From NCBI RefSeq assembly GCF_001984195.1, contig NZ_MTQN01000012.1:1-64000 (forward strand): DNA of 64,000 nt. The letters run 5' to 3'. The DNA is from Kribbella sp. ALI-6-A (GTDB taxonomy: Bacteria; Actinomycetota; Actinomycetes; Propionibacteriales; Kribbellaceae). The notes beneath the pieces were generated by a model. It was not told the DNA's origin. It made no database searches and worked only from the letters and a program-made list of their open reading frames with translations. This document shows, piece by piece, positions 15,540 to 23,942 of the stretch. The translations under genes and the position numbers were made by a program. Each line of letters starts with the position of its first letter. Within the stretch, counting starts at the first letter, position 1.

Positions 15540-15598
15540 CAGGCGTCCTCACCGGACGCGAGATCGGGCTTGCTGACGATACTCATGCGATCGACCAT
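15539..15598 (-). CDS. Possible 19-codon leader ORF upstream of the dehydrogenase
   Basis: From ATG 15598 the minus strand reads MVDRMSIVSKPDLASGEDA and stops with TGA sharing its last base with the dehydrogenase ATG (TGATG). Such an overlap usually means translational coupling. It has no clear ribosome binding site of its own, so it may be translated from a leaderless transcript or be chance. Confidence 0.3.
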   Translation of the reverse strand: MVDRMSIVSKPDLASGEDA

Positions 15599-15608
15599 AT
15601 AGTAATAA

Positions 15609-15635
15609 TTAGTGATAGTCTATATTGGTGACTAA
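15609..15635. promoter_or_regulatory. MarR-type operator overlapping the MFS start codon
   Basis: An imperfect inverted repeat runs from TTAGTGATAG (15609-15618) to GGTGACTAA (15627-15635). The right half is the exact reverse complement of TTAGTCACC at 13763-13771. The GTG start codon of the MFS gene (15628) lies inside the right half. TAGTCT at 15616-15621 can act as a -10 element 7 nt before that GTG, so the transcript would be leaderless and fully covered by the operator. The dehydrogenase promoter must lie in the same stretch. Confidence 0.6.
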
Positions 15636-16800
15636 ACCTCCCGCTGCCGGACGCCCCTTCGTGCTGGCGGCCGGCGGTTTCGCGGTCGGCACCAGCGCGT
15701 TCGTCGTCTCCGGTGTCCTGCCGGCCGTCAGCGCCGAGCTGGACGTCTCCCTCTCCACCGCCGGCCAACTCGCGACCGCTTTCGCCCTGTCCTCCGCCGT
15801 CGGTGCGCCACTGATGGCGACACTGACGCGCCGCTGGGAGCGCCGCACCCTGCTGATCGCCGCGCTCCTCCTGGCAGCGCTCGGCGACCTGATCGCCGCC
15901 GCGGCACCGAACTACGTGACCCTGCTGGCCGGCCGGATCGTCGCGGCCTTGGGAGTGGCCACCTACACGCCGGCGGCCTCGCTGTTCGCCACCGGCCTGC
16001 TGCCGCCGCAATTGCGCGGCCGGGCACTCGCGGTGGTCTTCGGTGGTCTCACCTTCGCGCTGGCGCTCGGCGTACCTGCCGGCAGCTTGCTCAGCGACGC
16101 CGTGGGATATCGCCCGGTGTTCGCGCTGCTCGCCACCGTGTCGTTGCTGGCGGCAACCGCCGTCCGGGCGGTGCTCCCCAGACTCGACGCACCACCGACG
16201 GCCGACCCTCGAGTGCGATCCGCAGGAAGCGTGGTCGACCGGCGAGCGCAGGTCGTGCTTGCAATGACCGTCCTCAGCGTTCTGGCAACGATGAGCGTCT
16301 ACACGTACGTCGTACCGTTGCTGGAAAGGACAGCGCACCTGACCGGCACCGTCGTCGGAGCCCTCCTGCTCCTGTACGGCGCCGGCGCGGTGCTCGGCAA
16401 CTGGCTCGGCGGACACGCCACCGATCGGTTCGGAAGTTTGCGGACCCTTCTCGTCGCGTTGGCCGGGTTCACGCTGGCGAGCGCCACTCTGCCGCTCACC
16501 GCGGTATCAGTGGGTGGTGCGGCGCTCGCACTCTTCGTGTGGAGCACCTTCACCTGGGCCTTCAATCCAGCAGCACAGGACCTCCTGCTGCCACCGGGTT
16601 CCAACGGTGGTCTGCTGCTGGCGCTCAACGGATCGGCGATCTACCTGGCGACCGCCGTCGCCGCGATCGTCGGCGGCGTGGTGATCCAGCTCCTCAGCAT
16701 CCAGTTGCTCCCGCTGCTGGCAGCAGCGCTCGGCGCGGCCGCACTGGGCCTGTTGCTCGCCTTGCGCGGAGATCCGCGGCGCCGTGCAGCAGATGGGTGA
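15628..16800 (+). CDS. MFS transporter (DHA1 drug-efflux type)
   Basis: 390 residues from GTG 15628 (TTG at 15625 is an alternative), 12 predicted helices. The N-terminal half has SAVGAPLMATLTRRWERR, the motif A region of drug:proton antiporters, and the second half repeats it weakly as GGHATDRFGSLRT. It resembles chloramphenicol/arabinose efflux-type proteins of about 390-400 residues. No Shine-Dalgarno sequence precedes the start, consistent with leaderless mRNA. It is divergent from the dehydrogenase and shares an operator, so it probably exports the ligand or substrate sensed by the MarR protein. Confidence 0.83.
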   Translation: MTKPPAAGRPFVLAAGGFAVGTSAFVVSGVLPAVSAELDVSLSTAGQLATAFALSSAVGAPLMATLTRRWERRTLLIAALLLAALGDLIAAAAPNYVTLLAGRIVAALGVATYTPAASLFATGLLPPQLRGRALAVVFGGLTFALALGVPAGSLLSDAVGYRPVFALLATVSLLAATAVRAVLPRLDAPPTADPRVRSAGSVVDRRAQVVLAMTVLSVLATMSVYTYVVPLLERTAHLTGTVVGALLLLYGAGAVLGNWLGGHATDRFGSLRTLLVALAGFTLASATLPLTAVSVGGAALALFVWSTFTWAFNPAAQDLLLPPGSNGGLLLALNGSAIYLATAVAAIVGGVVIQLLSIQLLPLLAAALGAAALGLLLALRGDPRRRAADG

Positions 16801-16895
16801 TACGCCCGCTCGCCCCCTTGGGAGCGTCGTCGGTTCGTGATCCACTGAGGGCGGATCGCCCACAGGGACTGACGCGTGCTTGCCGGAGGAGACGC

Positions 16896-17453
16896 ATGGC
16901 GAAGCTCATCTATTCAATGGTCACCTCGCTCGACGGCTACGCCGAGGCGGCCGAGGGCGACCTCGGCACCGGAGCCGACGACCCGGAGGTGCACACGTTC
17001 ATCAACGACGTCTTCCGCCCGGTCGGCACGTACCTATACGGCCGGCGGATGTACGAGACGATGGTCTACTGGGAGACCGCGCACACCGTGCCCGACCAGC
17101 CGCCGCACATCCTGCAGTACGCCGAGGACTGGCAGGCCGCGGAGAAGGTCGTGTACTCCACGACGCTGGAGTCGGTGTCCAGCGCGAAGACGCGGATCGA
17201 GCGCAGCTTCGACCCGGACGCCGTGCGCAAGCTGAAGGCCGCATCGGATCGCGACCTCACCGTCGACGGCCCGACCCTGGCGGCCCAGGCGATCGCGGCC
17301 GGCCTGGTGGACGAGTACCACCTGTTCATCACCACGAGTGTGGTCGGCGGCGGCAAGCGGTTCTTTCCTGACGGCGTACGCCTCGATCTCGACCTGGTCG
17401 AACAGCGCGCCTTCGACAGCGGACTGATCTACGCGCGCTACCGGACCCGCTGA
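16896..17453 (+). CDS. Dihydrofolate reductase-like protein (RibD C-terminal fold)
   Basis: 185 residues. Start ATG 16896 follows CGGAGGA. It opens with AKLIYSMVTSLDGYAEAAEG, the usual N-terminus of this NADPH-binding reductase family, then YLYGRRMYETM and near the end LTVDGPTLAAQAIAAGLVDE and VVGGGKRFFPD. Family members are often annotated as DHFR-like, but few have been shown to reduce dihydrofolate. It stands alone between an MFS gene and the RpiR gene. Confidence 0.85.
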   Translation: MAKLIYSMVTSLDGYAEAAEGDLGTGADDPEVHTFINDVFRPVGTYLYGRRMYETMVYWETAHTVPDQPPHILQYAEDWQAAEKVVYSTTLESVSSAKTRIERSFDPDAVRKLKAASDRDLTVDGPTLAAQAIAAGLVDEYHLFITTSVVGGGKRFFPDGVRLDLDLVEQRAFDSGLIYARYRTR

Positions 17454-17484
17454 CCTTCACCGCAGGCCAGTGGGTGGTAAACCC

Positions 17485-17560
17485 TTGACAACGCGACACC
17501 GCGAGATAATTCTTTTTCACATCCACCGCACCGGCGGCCGGATCTGAGAATTCTTTTCAC
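17485..17560 (+). promoter_or_regulatory. Promoter and tandem operator of the RpiR gene
   Basis: TTGACA (17485-17490) and TAATTC (17507-17512) are spaced by 16 bp and form a strong vegetative promoter. AATTCTTTTTCAC (17508-17520) overlaps the -10 box and a near copy AATTCTTTTCAC lies at 17549-17560, 41 bp on, inside the leader. The second copy is partly palindromic (TGAnAAnnnTTnTCA). Together they look like an autoregulatory site for the RpiR protein whose ATG is at 17572. Confidence 0.6.
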
Positions 17561-17571
17561 GCGAGGTCGCG

Positions 17572-18498
17572 ATGCCTGCTGTGGGTGCGGAACCGAACCC
17601 GGCGGCCGTGCTGCCACGGATCGAAGGCCTGCTCGAGGAGCTCACCGGCGCTCTGCGGGCGGTCGGAGAACGAGTCCTGGCCGACCCGGTCGGGGTGGCG
17701 CAGACGCCGATCACGGAACTCGCGCGCGCCAGTGGGACTTCGCCGGGCACGGTCACCCGGTTCTGCCGTGCGGTCGGGCTGGCGAAGTACGCCGACCTTC
17801 GGTACGCGCTCGCCGCCGAGACCGGCGGTGGGCAGACCGCGCCCCGTGAACTCGACATCGGCACCGAGATCGCGAGCGAGGACAGCTTGCAGCGGGTCCT
17901 GGCGGTGATCGAGTCGGTGAACCGCCGAGCGATCCAGCTGACCGCCGCGCACCTCGACCTGGACTCGGTCGATCGAGCCGTGGACGCCATCATCTCCGCC
18001 CGGCGCGTGGACATCTACGCCGTCGGCGGCAGCGCGATCGTCGCTGAGGAGATGCGTTTGCGCCTGGGCTGCATCGGCGTCATGTCCTCGGCCTGGTCGG
18101 AGGTCCACAACGGGCTGACCAGCGCCGCGCTGCTCGGTCCGGCCGACGTCGCACTGGGAATCTCCAACACCGGGCAGACCCGGGAGACGCTCGAAATGCT
18201 GCAGGAGGCGGCGAGTCACGGGGCGACCACCGTCGCGCTGACCAACGCCGGCGACTCCCCACTGGCCACCGCCGCCGACATCGTCATGACCACCGTCGCT
18301 CACGAAACCTCGTTCCAGCCCCGCGCGCTGGCTGCCCGCCACGCGCAGCTGACGGTGCTGGACCTGCTGTTCGTCGCTGTCGCCCAACGGCGCAAGGGCG
18401 AATCCACCCGCGCGCTCGAACTCACCGCCCGGGCAATCGCTCCGCACCGCCGCGCCGACGGCCACACCCCACGCCGTCGCCGTCGTCCCCGCGCCTGA
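17572..18498 (+). CDS. MurR/RpiR family transcriptional regulator with SIS domain
   Basis: 308 residues. The N-terminal helix-turn-helix reads ITELARASGTSPGTVTRFC, followed by LAKYADLRYAL. The SIS sugar-phosphate domain follows at about residue 125 (VDIYAVGGSAIVAEEMRLRL, then GISNTGQTRETLEMLQEA). SIS domains bind phosphosugars such as GlcNAc-6-P or MurNAc-6-P. GCGAGG precedes the ATG. The GH20 hexosaminidase begins 52 bp downstream on the same strand, so the regulator probably controls an amino-sugar scavenging operon and itself. Confidence 0.87.
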   Translation: MPAVGAEPNPAAVLPRIEGLLEELTGALRAVGERVLADPVGVAQTPITELARASGTSPGTVTRFCRAVGLAKYADLRYALAAETGGGQTAPRELDIGTEIASEDSLQRVLAVIESVNRRAIQLTAAHLDLDSVDRAVDAIISARRVDIYAVGGSAIVAEEMRLRLGCIGVMSSAWSEVHNGLTSAALLGPADVALGISNTGQTRETLEMLQEAASHGATTVALTNAGDSPLATAADIVMTTVAHETSFQPRALAARHAQLTVLDLLFVAVAQRRKGESTRALELTARAIAPHRRADGHTPRRRRRPRA

Positions 18499-18550
18499 CA
18501 ACTCCCGCAACGCACTCCTCTGACGACCGCCAACGAAGAAGGAGCCCCTG

Positions 18551-20923
18551 ATGCGCCACCTTGCCCACGACCTCAGCCGGCCGAGATCACGACCTCGGGA
18601 GACACCACGGCGTCGCGGCCTGACGCTGCTCGCCCTCACGCTGGCCGTCCTCGTCTCCTGGACCAGCATCGCCTCAGCCGCCTCGGTCGCCTCCGCTTCG
18701 GCGGCCGAGAGCTGGCCGACCGGCCCGGACGTCCGCGACGTCGCCCGTACGGGGACGGCCACGGCGTCCACCGTGTTCAGCCCACAGCCCGACCGCTTCG
18801 CCGCGGCCCACGTCAACGACGGGGACCTGAGCACCCGCTGGGCGTCGGACTCGCCCGAGAGCGGCTACCCGGATCCGAGCCGCGAGTGGGTGCAGATCGA
18901 GCTGGCCGAGCCCAGCCCGGTGCACCACGTCGTCCTGTTCTGGGAGACGGCTCACGCGGCGCAGTACCAGATCCAGGTCTCGAACGACGGCCAGAACTGG
19001 CAGACCGCGGCGCAGGTCACGAACGCGCCCGGCGGACGAGAGCTGGTCAATGTCGGATCGACCACGCCGGTGCGGTTCGTACGCATGCAGGGCCAGGCTG
19101 TCGCGACCGGCTGGGGCTACTCGATCTGGTCGTTCGAGATCTGGAACGGTCCGCGCCCCGGCGCCGGCCTGCCCGGCGGGCGGATCCTGCCCGAGCCGGT
19201 GTCCCAGACCAAGGTGGACGCCGCGCCGTACGAGCTGACCCACCACTCGCGGATCGTCGTGTCGTCACAGCAGGCGCGGGAAGTCGCCAACCAGTTGAGG
19301 AACGACCTGCGGCCGGCGACCGGATTCCCGCTGCCGGTGGTCACGGCCGACGCTCGGCCCGGCGACATCGAGCTGGTCCTCGCGGGCTCCGAAGCGCCGG
19401 CTACGGGGACGCTGGCCGTTGCCGAGGGCTACAACCTTTCGGCCGGCGCGGATGGCCTCCGCATCGGCGCCGCGACCGAGCACGGTCTGTTCAACGGCAT
19501 CCAGACCTTGCGGCAACTGCTTCCGCCGTGGATCTACGGTGACCAGGTGCGGCCCGGCCCATGGAAGATCGAGGCCACCAAGGTGACCGACCACCCCAGG
19601 TTCAAGCACCGCGGACTGATGATCGACCCGGCCCGCAACTTCCTGCAGGTCGCCGAGGTGAAGGCGATCATCGACGACCTGGCCGCCGTCAAGGGCAACG
19701 TCCTGCACGTCCACCTGACCGACGACCAGGGCTGGCGACTCGCGATCGACAGCTGGCCGCGGCTGGCCGAGGTGGGCGGCGCGATGTCGATGCCCGGCGG
19801 CCGGACCGGCTTCTACACCCGCGACGACTTCGCCGAGATCGTCCGGTACGCCGGCGCCCGGCAGATCGAGGTGATCCCCGAGATCGAGATGCCGGCGCAC
19901 TCCAGCGCGGCGCGCGCCGCGTACCCCGAGCTCGGCTGCGGCGGCGGGTACCTGTGCTCGACGCGCGAAACCACCTACACCTTCATCGACGACGTACTCC
20001 GCGAGCTCGCCGAGATCTCCCCGAGCCGGTACGTGCACATCGGTGCCGACGAGGCCGACATGCCGCACGACGAGTACGTCGCGTTCGTACGCCGGGCCGA
20101 GCAGATCGTGCGCAGTCACGGCAAGACGATGATCGGCTGGTCGCCGAGCCCCGAGGTCGGGCTCGACCCCACGTCGGTGCACCACTACTGGCAGGACCAG
20201 AGCCGCCAGATGAACTCGTCGTGGTTCCAGCCGCGCCGGCCGGTGATCCTGTCGCCGACGCAGCAGGTCTACCTCGACTACCCGTATCCCGGCTACAACA
20301 CCCGGCGCTCGTACAGCTGGGATCCCTTCAACCTGACCGACGGCTGGACGGGCACGAACCTGCAGCGCGACTTCGGCCTCAACAACGACGACATCCTCGG
20401 CATCGAGGCGCCGATCTGGGGCGAGCGGATGCTGCGCGGCCTGCCCGACGTACAGCACAAGGTGTTCCCGCGGCTGGCGGCGATCATGGAGAAAGCGTGG
20501 TCCCCGGCCACCGCCACCACCGACGCCGACGCGGTGATCGCCCGGATGCAGGCCCAGGGTGCTCGCTGGATGTTCGGCAACACCAACTTCTACGTCGATC
20601 CTGAAGTCAGCTGGGAGTCCGCCGCGGTCGGAACCGCGCTGACCGCGGACGCCGGCAGAGCGATCAACAGCGCGGTCGCCACGCTTGCCGTACCCGGCGC
20701 GTCGCCGACCGCGATCAGCGCGACCATCGACTGGGGCGACGGCACCACGAGCACCGGAACGGTCACCGGACGAGCGGCGGCGGACGGACAGGTCAACAGC
20801 CTGTTCGCGATCTCCGGCGCCCACCACTACCCGAACGCCGGGCGGTACACGGGAACGGTGAAGATCACCGGACCGGGTGGCGTCGACCTCACGACGACGT
20901 TCACGGTGAACGCCGGTAGCTGA
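18551..20923 (+). CDS. Secreted GH20 beta-N-acetylhexosaminidase with F5/8C and C-terminal PKD-like domains
   Basis: 790 residues. A long basic N-region and hydrophobic core ending at SASAAES form the signal peptide. An F5/8-type discoidin domain follows (about residues 65-205; DLSTRWASDSP, EWVQIELAEPSPVHHVVLFW), then a GH20 N-domain and the GH20 barrel, with HVHLTDDQGWRLAIDSWPRL and the catalytic pair D500-E501 in VHIGADEAD. The last about 100 residues look like a PKD/Ig fold (IDWGDGTTSTGTV). The enzyme removes terminal GlcNAc/GalNAc from chitin fragments or glycans outside the cell. AAGGAG precedes the ATG. It pairs with the upstream RpiR regulator. Confidence 0.9.
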   Translation: MRHLAHDLSRPRSRPRETPRRRGLTLLALTLAVLVSWTSIASAASVASASAAESWPTGPDVRDVARTGTATASTVFSPQPDRFAAAHVNDGDLSTRWASDSPESGYPDPSREWVQIELAEPSPVHHVVLFWETAHAAQYQIQVSNDGQNWQTAAQVTNAPGGRELVNVGSTTPVRFVRMQGQAVATGWGYSIWSFEIWNGPRPGAGLPGGRILPEPVSQTKVDAAPYELTHHSRIVVSSQQAREVANQLRNDLRPATGFPLPVVTADARPGDIELVLAGSEAPATGTLAVAEGYNLSAGADGLRIGAATEHGLFNGIQTLRQLLPPWIYGDQVRPGPWKIEATKVTDHPRFKHRGLMIDPARNFLQVAEVKAIIDDLAAVKGNVLHVHLTDDQGWRLAIDSWPRLAEVGGAMSMPGGRTGFYTRDDFAEIVRYAGARQIEVIPEIEMPAHSSAARAAYPELGCGGGYLCSTRETTYTFIDDVLRELAEISPSRYVHIGADEADMPHDEYVAFVRRAEQIVRSHGKTMIGWSPSPEVGLDPTSVHHYWQDQSRQMNSSWFQPRRPVILSPTQQVYLDYPYPGYNTRRSYSWDPFNLTDGWTGTNLQRDFGLNNDDILGIEAPIWGERMLRGLPDVQHKVFPRLAAIMEKAWSPATATTDADAVIARMQAQGARWMFGNTNFYVDPEVSWESAAVGTALTADAGRAINSAVATLAVPGASPTAISATIDWGDGTTSTGTVTGRAAADGQVNSLFAISGAHHYPNAGRYTGTVKITGPGGVDLTTTFTVNAGS

Positions 20924-20930
20924 CCCCACC

Positions 20931-20968
20931 CCGATCACCGCCGGCGAGCTGTCGCCGGCGGTGATCGG
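20931..20968. terminator. Bidirectional terminator, 17-bp perfect stem
   Basis: Bases 20931-20947 are the exact reverse complement of 20952-20968, with a GCTG loop. The hairpin lies 8 bp after the GH20 stop codon and 28 bp from the stop of the convergent gene at 20996, so it can end both transcripts. Confidence 0.85.
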
Positions 20969-20995
20969 GTTTCCGCAGGTTGCTCCCGACGTGAG

Positions 20996-21772
20996 TCAGT
21001 CGGTGACCCAGTTCATGTGTTCGATCCAGTGGTCGAGCAGTGCTCGATCGCCGTGCAGCTCGAGCGTGGAGGCCGCATCCAGCGGGCGGCGCCTGCTGAG
21101 CACGAGCAGGAGATCGGTGGCCGGGCCGCGGACCGCGACGTCCGCCTTGGTGTGTGTGCGTTCCAGGACGACCTGGTCCGACTCGCGGCGTGCCACCCAC
21201 TCTCCGGGCGCGTCGGTGGCGTGGAAGTGCAGGGTCTGGCCGCTGCCGCGCATCGCGTCGGCGAAGTCCGGCCGGTTCTCCGAGTAGCCGCGAGACGTCA
21301 TCGTGTCCAGCCAGTCCTCGATGGCCGCGACGGCCGGCTCCGGCGCCAGCTCGTACGGCGTACCGAGCGCCGCGGCCGCGTCCGCGCGATGCACGCAGGC
21401 TTCGCCGAGCAACCGACGTGACCAGAACCGCACGCCCGCCTCGTCACCGGACGGATCCCACACCGGTGTGTCGTCGGCGACCGAGTCGAACGCCTGCTGC
21501 GCCTCCGCCGCCGTGCCGGTCAGCCAGTCGCGCCACTCGGACGAGTCCACCGGAGCCGGAACGTAGCCGGCGAACGCGTTGCTCGGCTCGGTCATCCGCT
21601 CGCCCACGAGCAACGCCACCATCCGCTGGGTCGCGCCGACGTGGTCGACCAGATCGGCCAGCGTCCACTTCGGACAGGTCGGCACCGGCGTCGCCGCGTC
21701 CTTGCCGTGCACCCAGTCGGCGAACGTGTTCGTCTGGTCGACGACGGCATTCAAGTAGGCGGACGTTTCCAT
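20996..21772 (-). CDS. Maleylpyruvate isomerase family mycothiol-dependent protein
   Basis: 258 residues from ATG 21772 (GGGAGG 7 nt upstream; a GTG lies one codon before). The N-terminal DinB-like four-helix fold carries WTLADLVDHVGATQRM, where Asp/His residues normally bind metal, and the family's C-terminal extension ends with DHWIEHMNWVTD. Proteins of this group use or are thought to use mycothiol, the actinobacterial thiol, for isomerase or transferase reactions. The role of this member is unknown. It follows the DHA2 transporter gene by about 40 bp and may be co-transcribed with it. Confidence 0.8.
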   Translation of the reverse strand: METSAYLNAVVDQTNTFADWVHGKDAATPVPTCPKWTLADLVDHVGATQRMVALLVGERMTEPSNAFAGYVPAPVDSSEWRDWLTGTAAEAQQAFDSVADDTPVWDPSGDEAGVRFWSRRLLGEACVHRADAAAALGTPYELAPEPAVAAIEDWLDTMTSRGYSENRPDFADAMRGSGQTLHFHATDAPGEWVARRESDQVVLERTHTKADVAVRGPATDLLLVLSRRRPLDAASTLELHGDRALLDHWIEHMNWVTD

Positions 21773-21810
21773 CACTGCACCTCCCAGTGCGACCTTCCCT
21801 GTCAGTGAGG

Positions 21811-23292
21811 CTAGCGGCCGGCCGCGACGTCCGCATCAGTCGGACGCCGGGCGATCAAGACCGCGACGACAACGCTCAGGAGCAAACAGAGGATGGTGAT
21901 GCAGAGCTGCGTCAACTGCCAGGACCGGGTGAAAGCGTCCAGCTCGGCCGCTGCCTGGTCGCTGAGTCGGCCCGAGCTGACGTCCGCGGCCCGGCTGGTG
22001 TCGCCGTCGAGTTCGGAGGAGAGGAAGCCGAGCAGGGAAGCGCTGAAGCCCGCGATGACCATCGCCTCGGCGGCGCCGCGGAGGGTGTTCAGGAATCCCG
22101 CGGCCGCGCCGACGGTGTCCGGCGGGACGAGGCTCATCGCCTGACCGTCGGTGAGACCGAAGGAGGCGCCCATGCCGATGCCGATCAGCAGCAGCGGTAC
22201 GGCGACCACCGCCACGGTGCTGCCGGGCCGCAGCGCGACCAGCGACAGGTTGCCTCCGACAACAAATGCCAGCGCGACCAGGATGAGCAGACGCGCCGAT
22301 GTGCCCTTGTTCACCAGGGACACCGCGATCATCGGCATCACCAGCACGGGTGCGGTCAGCAGCAACATGGTCAGCCCCGCGACAGCCGGACTCGACCCGG
22401 CCGCGGCCTGCAGGTACGTCGGCAGGAACACCAGCACCCCGAGGAATCCGATCGACGTCGTCACCGTGGCCAGACACCAGGCCATGAACTGACGGTTCGC
22501 CACCAGCGCGGGCGCCAGGACCGGGGCCGCCGTACGGCGCTGCACGATCGCGAACACCACCAACGCGAGCAAACCGATCACCAAGGCCACGACGATGCGC
22601 GGATCAGCCCATCCGAACGCCGGAGCTTCCAGTACGGCGTACATCAGGAGCGACAGGGCAACAACCAACAGAACACTGCCCAGCCAGTCGGCTGAGCCAC
22701 CGGGCGAGCGTGACTCCTGCAATCGCGTCCCGCCGACAGCGACGAGCAGGCCGATGATCGCGAAGACGACGAAGCCGCCCCGCCACCCGGTCGCCGTGAT
22801 GAGCAGGCCGGACAACGTCGGCCCGATCGCGATGCCGACCCCGGCCATCGTGCCCATCAGGGCGAACGCGCGGTTGCGCGCGGGACCGTCGTACGCCGAC
22901 GCGAGCAGGGCGCCACCCGCTGCCATGGCCCCCGCGGCCCCGGCGCCCGAGACGATCCGCGCCACGTCGGCGACCACGATCGAGGGGCTCAACGCGGTCG
23001 CCAGGAAGCCGAACGCGAAGACGCCCGCGGCGCCGACGAACACCCGGCGCCGGCCGATCCGGTCGGCGGTCGCCCCCGCCACCAGGGTCATCGCGGCGAA
23101 GGCCAGGTTGTAGCCCGCGACCACCCAGTTCAGCGGCGATCCGGACGCGTCGAGATCGCTGCCGATACTCGGCAGCGCCACCGCGGTGCCCGAGATCGAC
23201 ATCGCGACGAGCACGACGCCGGCCAGCACCACAGGGAGGGTGAGCCCTGCGGCTCCGGTCACCGGCGCGCTGTCGGTCCTTGCTGAGGTCAT
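21811..23292 (-). CDS. MFS drug transporter, DHA2 (14-helix) type
   Basis: 493 residues with 14 predicted helices. Typical segments are SGTAVALPSIGSDLDASGSP in the first helix and loop, GATADRIGRRRVFVGA (motif A), and GTMAGVGIAIGPTLSGLLI (antiporter motif C). It belongs with QacA/EmrB-like exporters of dyes and redox-active drugs. The gene is divergent from soxR, and a SoxR box sits in its promoter with a 19-bp spacer, so it should be induced by redox-cycling compounds. Confidence 0.87.
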   Translation of the reverse strand: MTSARTDSAPVTGAAGLTLPVVLAGVVLVAMSISGTAVALPSIGSDLDASGSPLNWVVAGYNLAFAAMTLVAGATADRIGRRRVFVGAAGVFAFGFLATALSPSIVVADVARIVSGAGAAGAMAAGGALLASAYDGPARNRAFALMGTMAGVGIAIGPTLSGLLITATGWRGGFVVFAIIGLLVAVGGTRLQESRSPGGSADWLGSVLLVVALSLLMYAVLEAPAFGWADPRIVVALVIGLLALVVFAIVQRRTAAPVLAPALVANRQFMAWCLATVTTSIGFLGVLVFLPTYLQAAAGSSPAVAGLTMLLLTAPVLVMPMIAVSLVNKGTSARLLILVALAFVVGGNLSLVALRPGSTVAVVAVPLLLIGIGMGASFGLTDGQAMSLVPPDTVGAAAGFLNTLRGAAEAMVIAGFSASLLGFLSSELDGDTSRAADVSSGRLSDQAAAELDAFTRSWQLTQLCITILCLLLSVVVAVLIARRPTDADVAAGR

Positions 23293-23333
23293 GGCGGGCT
23301 CACTTTCGCGGTTCTGGGCTGATGTGCCGAATC

Positions 23334-23364
23334 AGCTCAGCGCCTCAACCGTGGTTGAGCGCAA
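23334..23364 (-). promoter_or_regulatory. SoxR-type promoter of the MFS gene
   Basis: On the minus strand TTGCGC (23364-23359) and TGAGCT (23339-23334) are separated by 19 bp, the long spacer typical of MerR-family promoters. The spacer contains CTCAACC-GT-GGTTGAG (23344-23359, partly overlapping the -35), matching the known SoxR box half-site CCTCAA. Confidence 0.7.
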
Positions 23365-23373
23365 CTCGACCGC

Positions 23374-23404
23374 TTGACCTCAACCGCGGTTGAACCCCTA
23401 GCGT
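23374..23404 (+). promoter_or_regulatory. SoxR-type promoter of soxR
   Basis: TTGACC (23374-23379) and TAGCGT (23399-23404) have a 19-bp spacer filled by the palindrome TCAACCGCGGTTGA (23380-23393). The soxR ATG is only 10 nt after the -10 element, so the transcript has almost no leader. This looks like autoregulation by SoxR. Confidence 0.7.
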
Positions 23405-23414
23405 CCTGTTCACG

Positions 23415-23942
23415 ATGGACAGGCACGTCGACACCACGGTCCCGCTCGCGATCGGCGAGGTGATCCGGCGTACCGGCGTGCCCGCGTCGGCGCTGCACTT
23501 CTACGAGCGCAAGGGGCTGATCTTCTCGTCCCGCGACGGCTGCAACCAGCGCATCTACGCCCGCCACATGTTGCGCCGCATCTCGCTGATCATCGTCGCC
23601 AAGCGGCTCGGCGTCCCGCTCTCGGACCTGGCCGCCGTGTTCGCCGGCCTCCCGCGGGACCACGCCCCCACCCACGAGGACTGGCAACGCATGTCCCGCG
23701 CCTGGAAGCGTCAGCTCCAGGCCCGGCGGCAGATCCTGGAGGACCTCGAGCACGAGCTCACCGGGTGTATCGGCTGCGGCTGCTTGTCGATGAAGGCGTG
23801 CGCTCTGCTGAACCCCGACGACACGCTGGGGGAAGCGGGTCCCGGTCCGGTCCGGTTGCAGCACCCGACTCGGCGGTCCTCGGCCGCCGGGACGCCGTAC
23901 GACTCGCTGAGTCCGGAAAGGTCACCGGGAAAGTCGTTCTGA
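23415..23942 (+). CDS. soxR: Redox-sensing MerR family regulator SoxR
   Basis: 175 residues. The MerR-type DNA-binding domain starts IGEVIRRTGVPASALHFYE; the sensor motif is C118-x2-C121-x-C123-x5-C129 (CIGCGCLSMKAC), matching the 2Fe-2S ligands of E. coli SoxR at 119, 122, 124 and 130. The C-terminal tail is about 25 residues longer than usual. In actinobacteria SoxR answers to redox-active small molecules rather than superoxide. It faces a DHA2 exporter with two SoxR boxes between them. Its 3' end overlaps the convergent MmyB-type gene by 21 bp. Confidence 0.9.
   Translation: MDRHVDTTVPLAIGEVIRRTGVPASALHFYERKGLIFSSRDGCNQRIYARHMLRRISLIIVAKRLGVPLSDLAAVFAGLPRDHAPTHEDWQRMSRAWKRQLQARRQILEDLEHELTGCIGCGCLSMKACALLNPDDTLGEAGPGPVRLQHPTRRSSAAGTPYDSLSPERSPGKSF

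Noticed and set aside
19265..20938. 557-residue minus-strand open frame within the GH20 gene
   Set aside because: Composition is typical of an antisense frame; the plus strand carries a signal peptide and GH20 catalytic residues.
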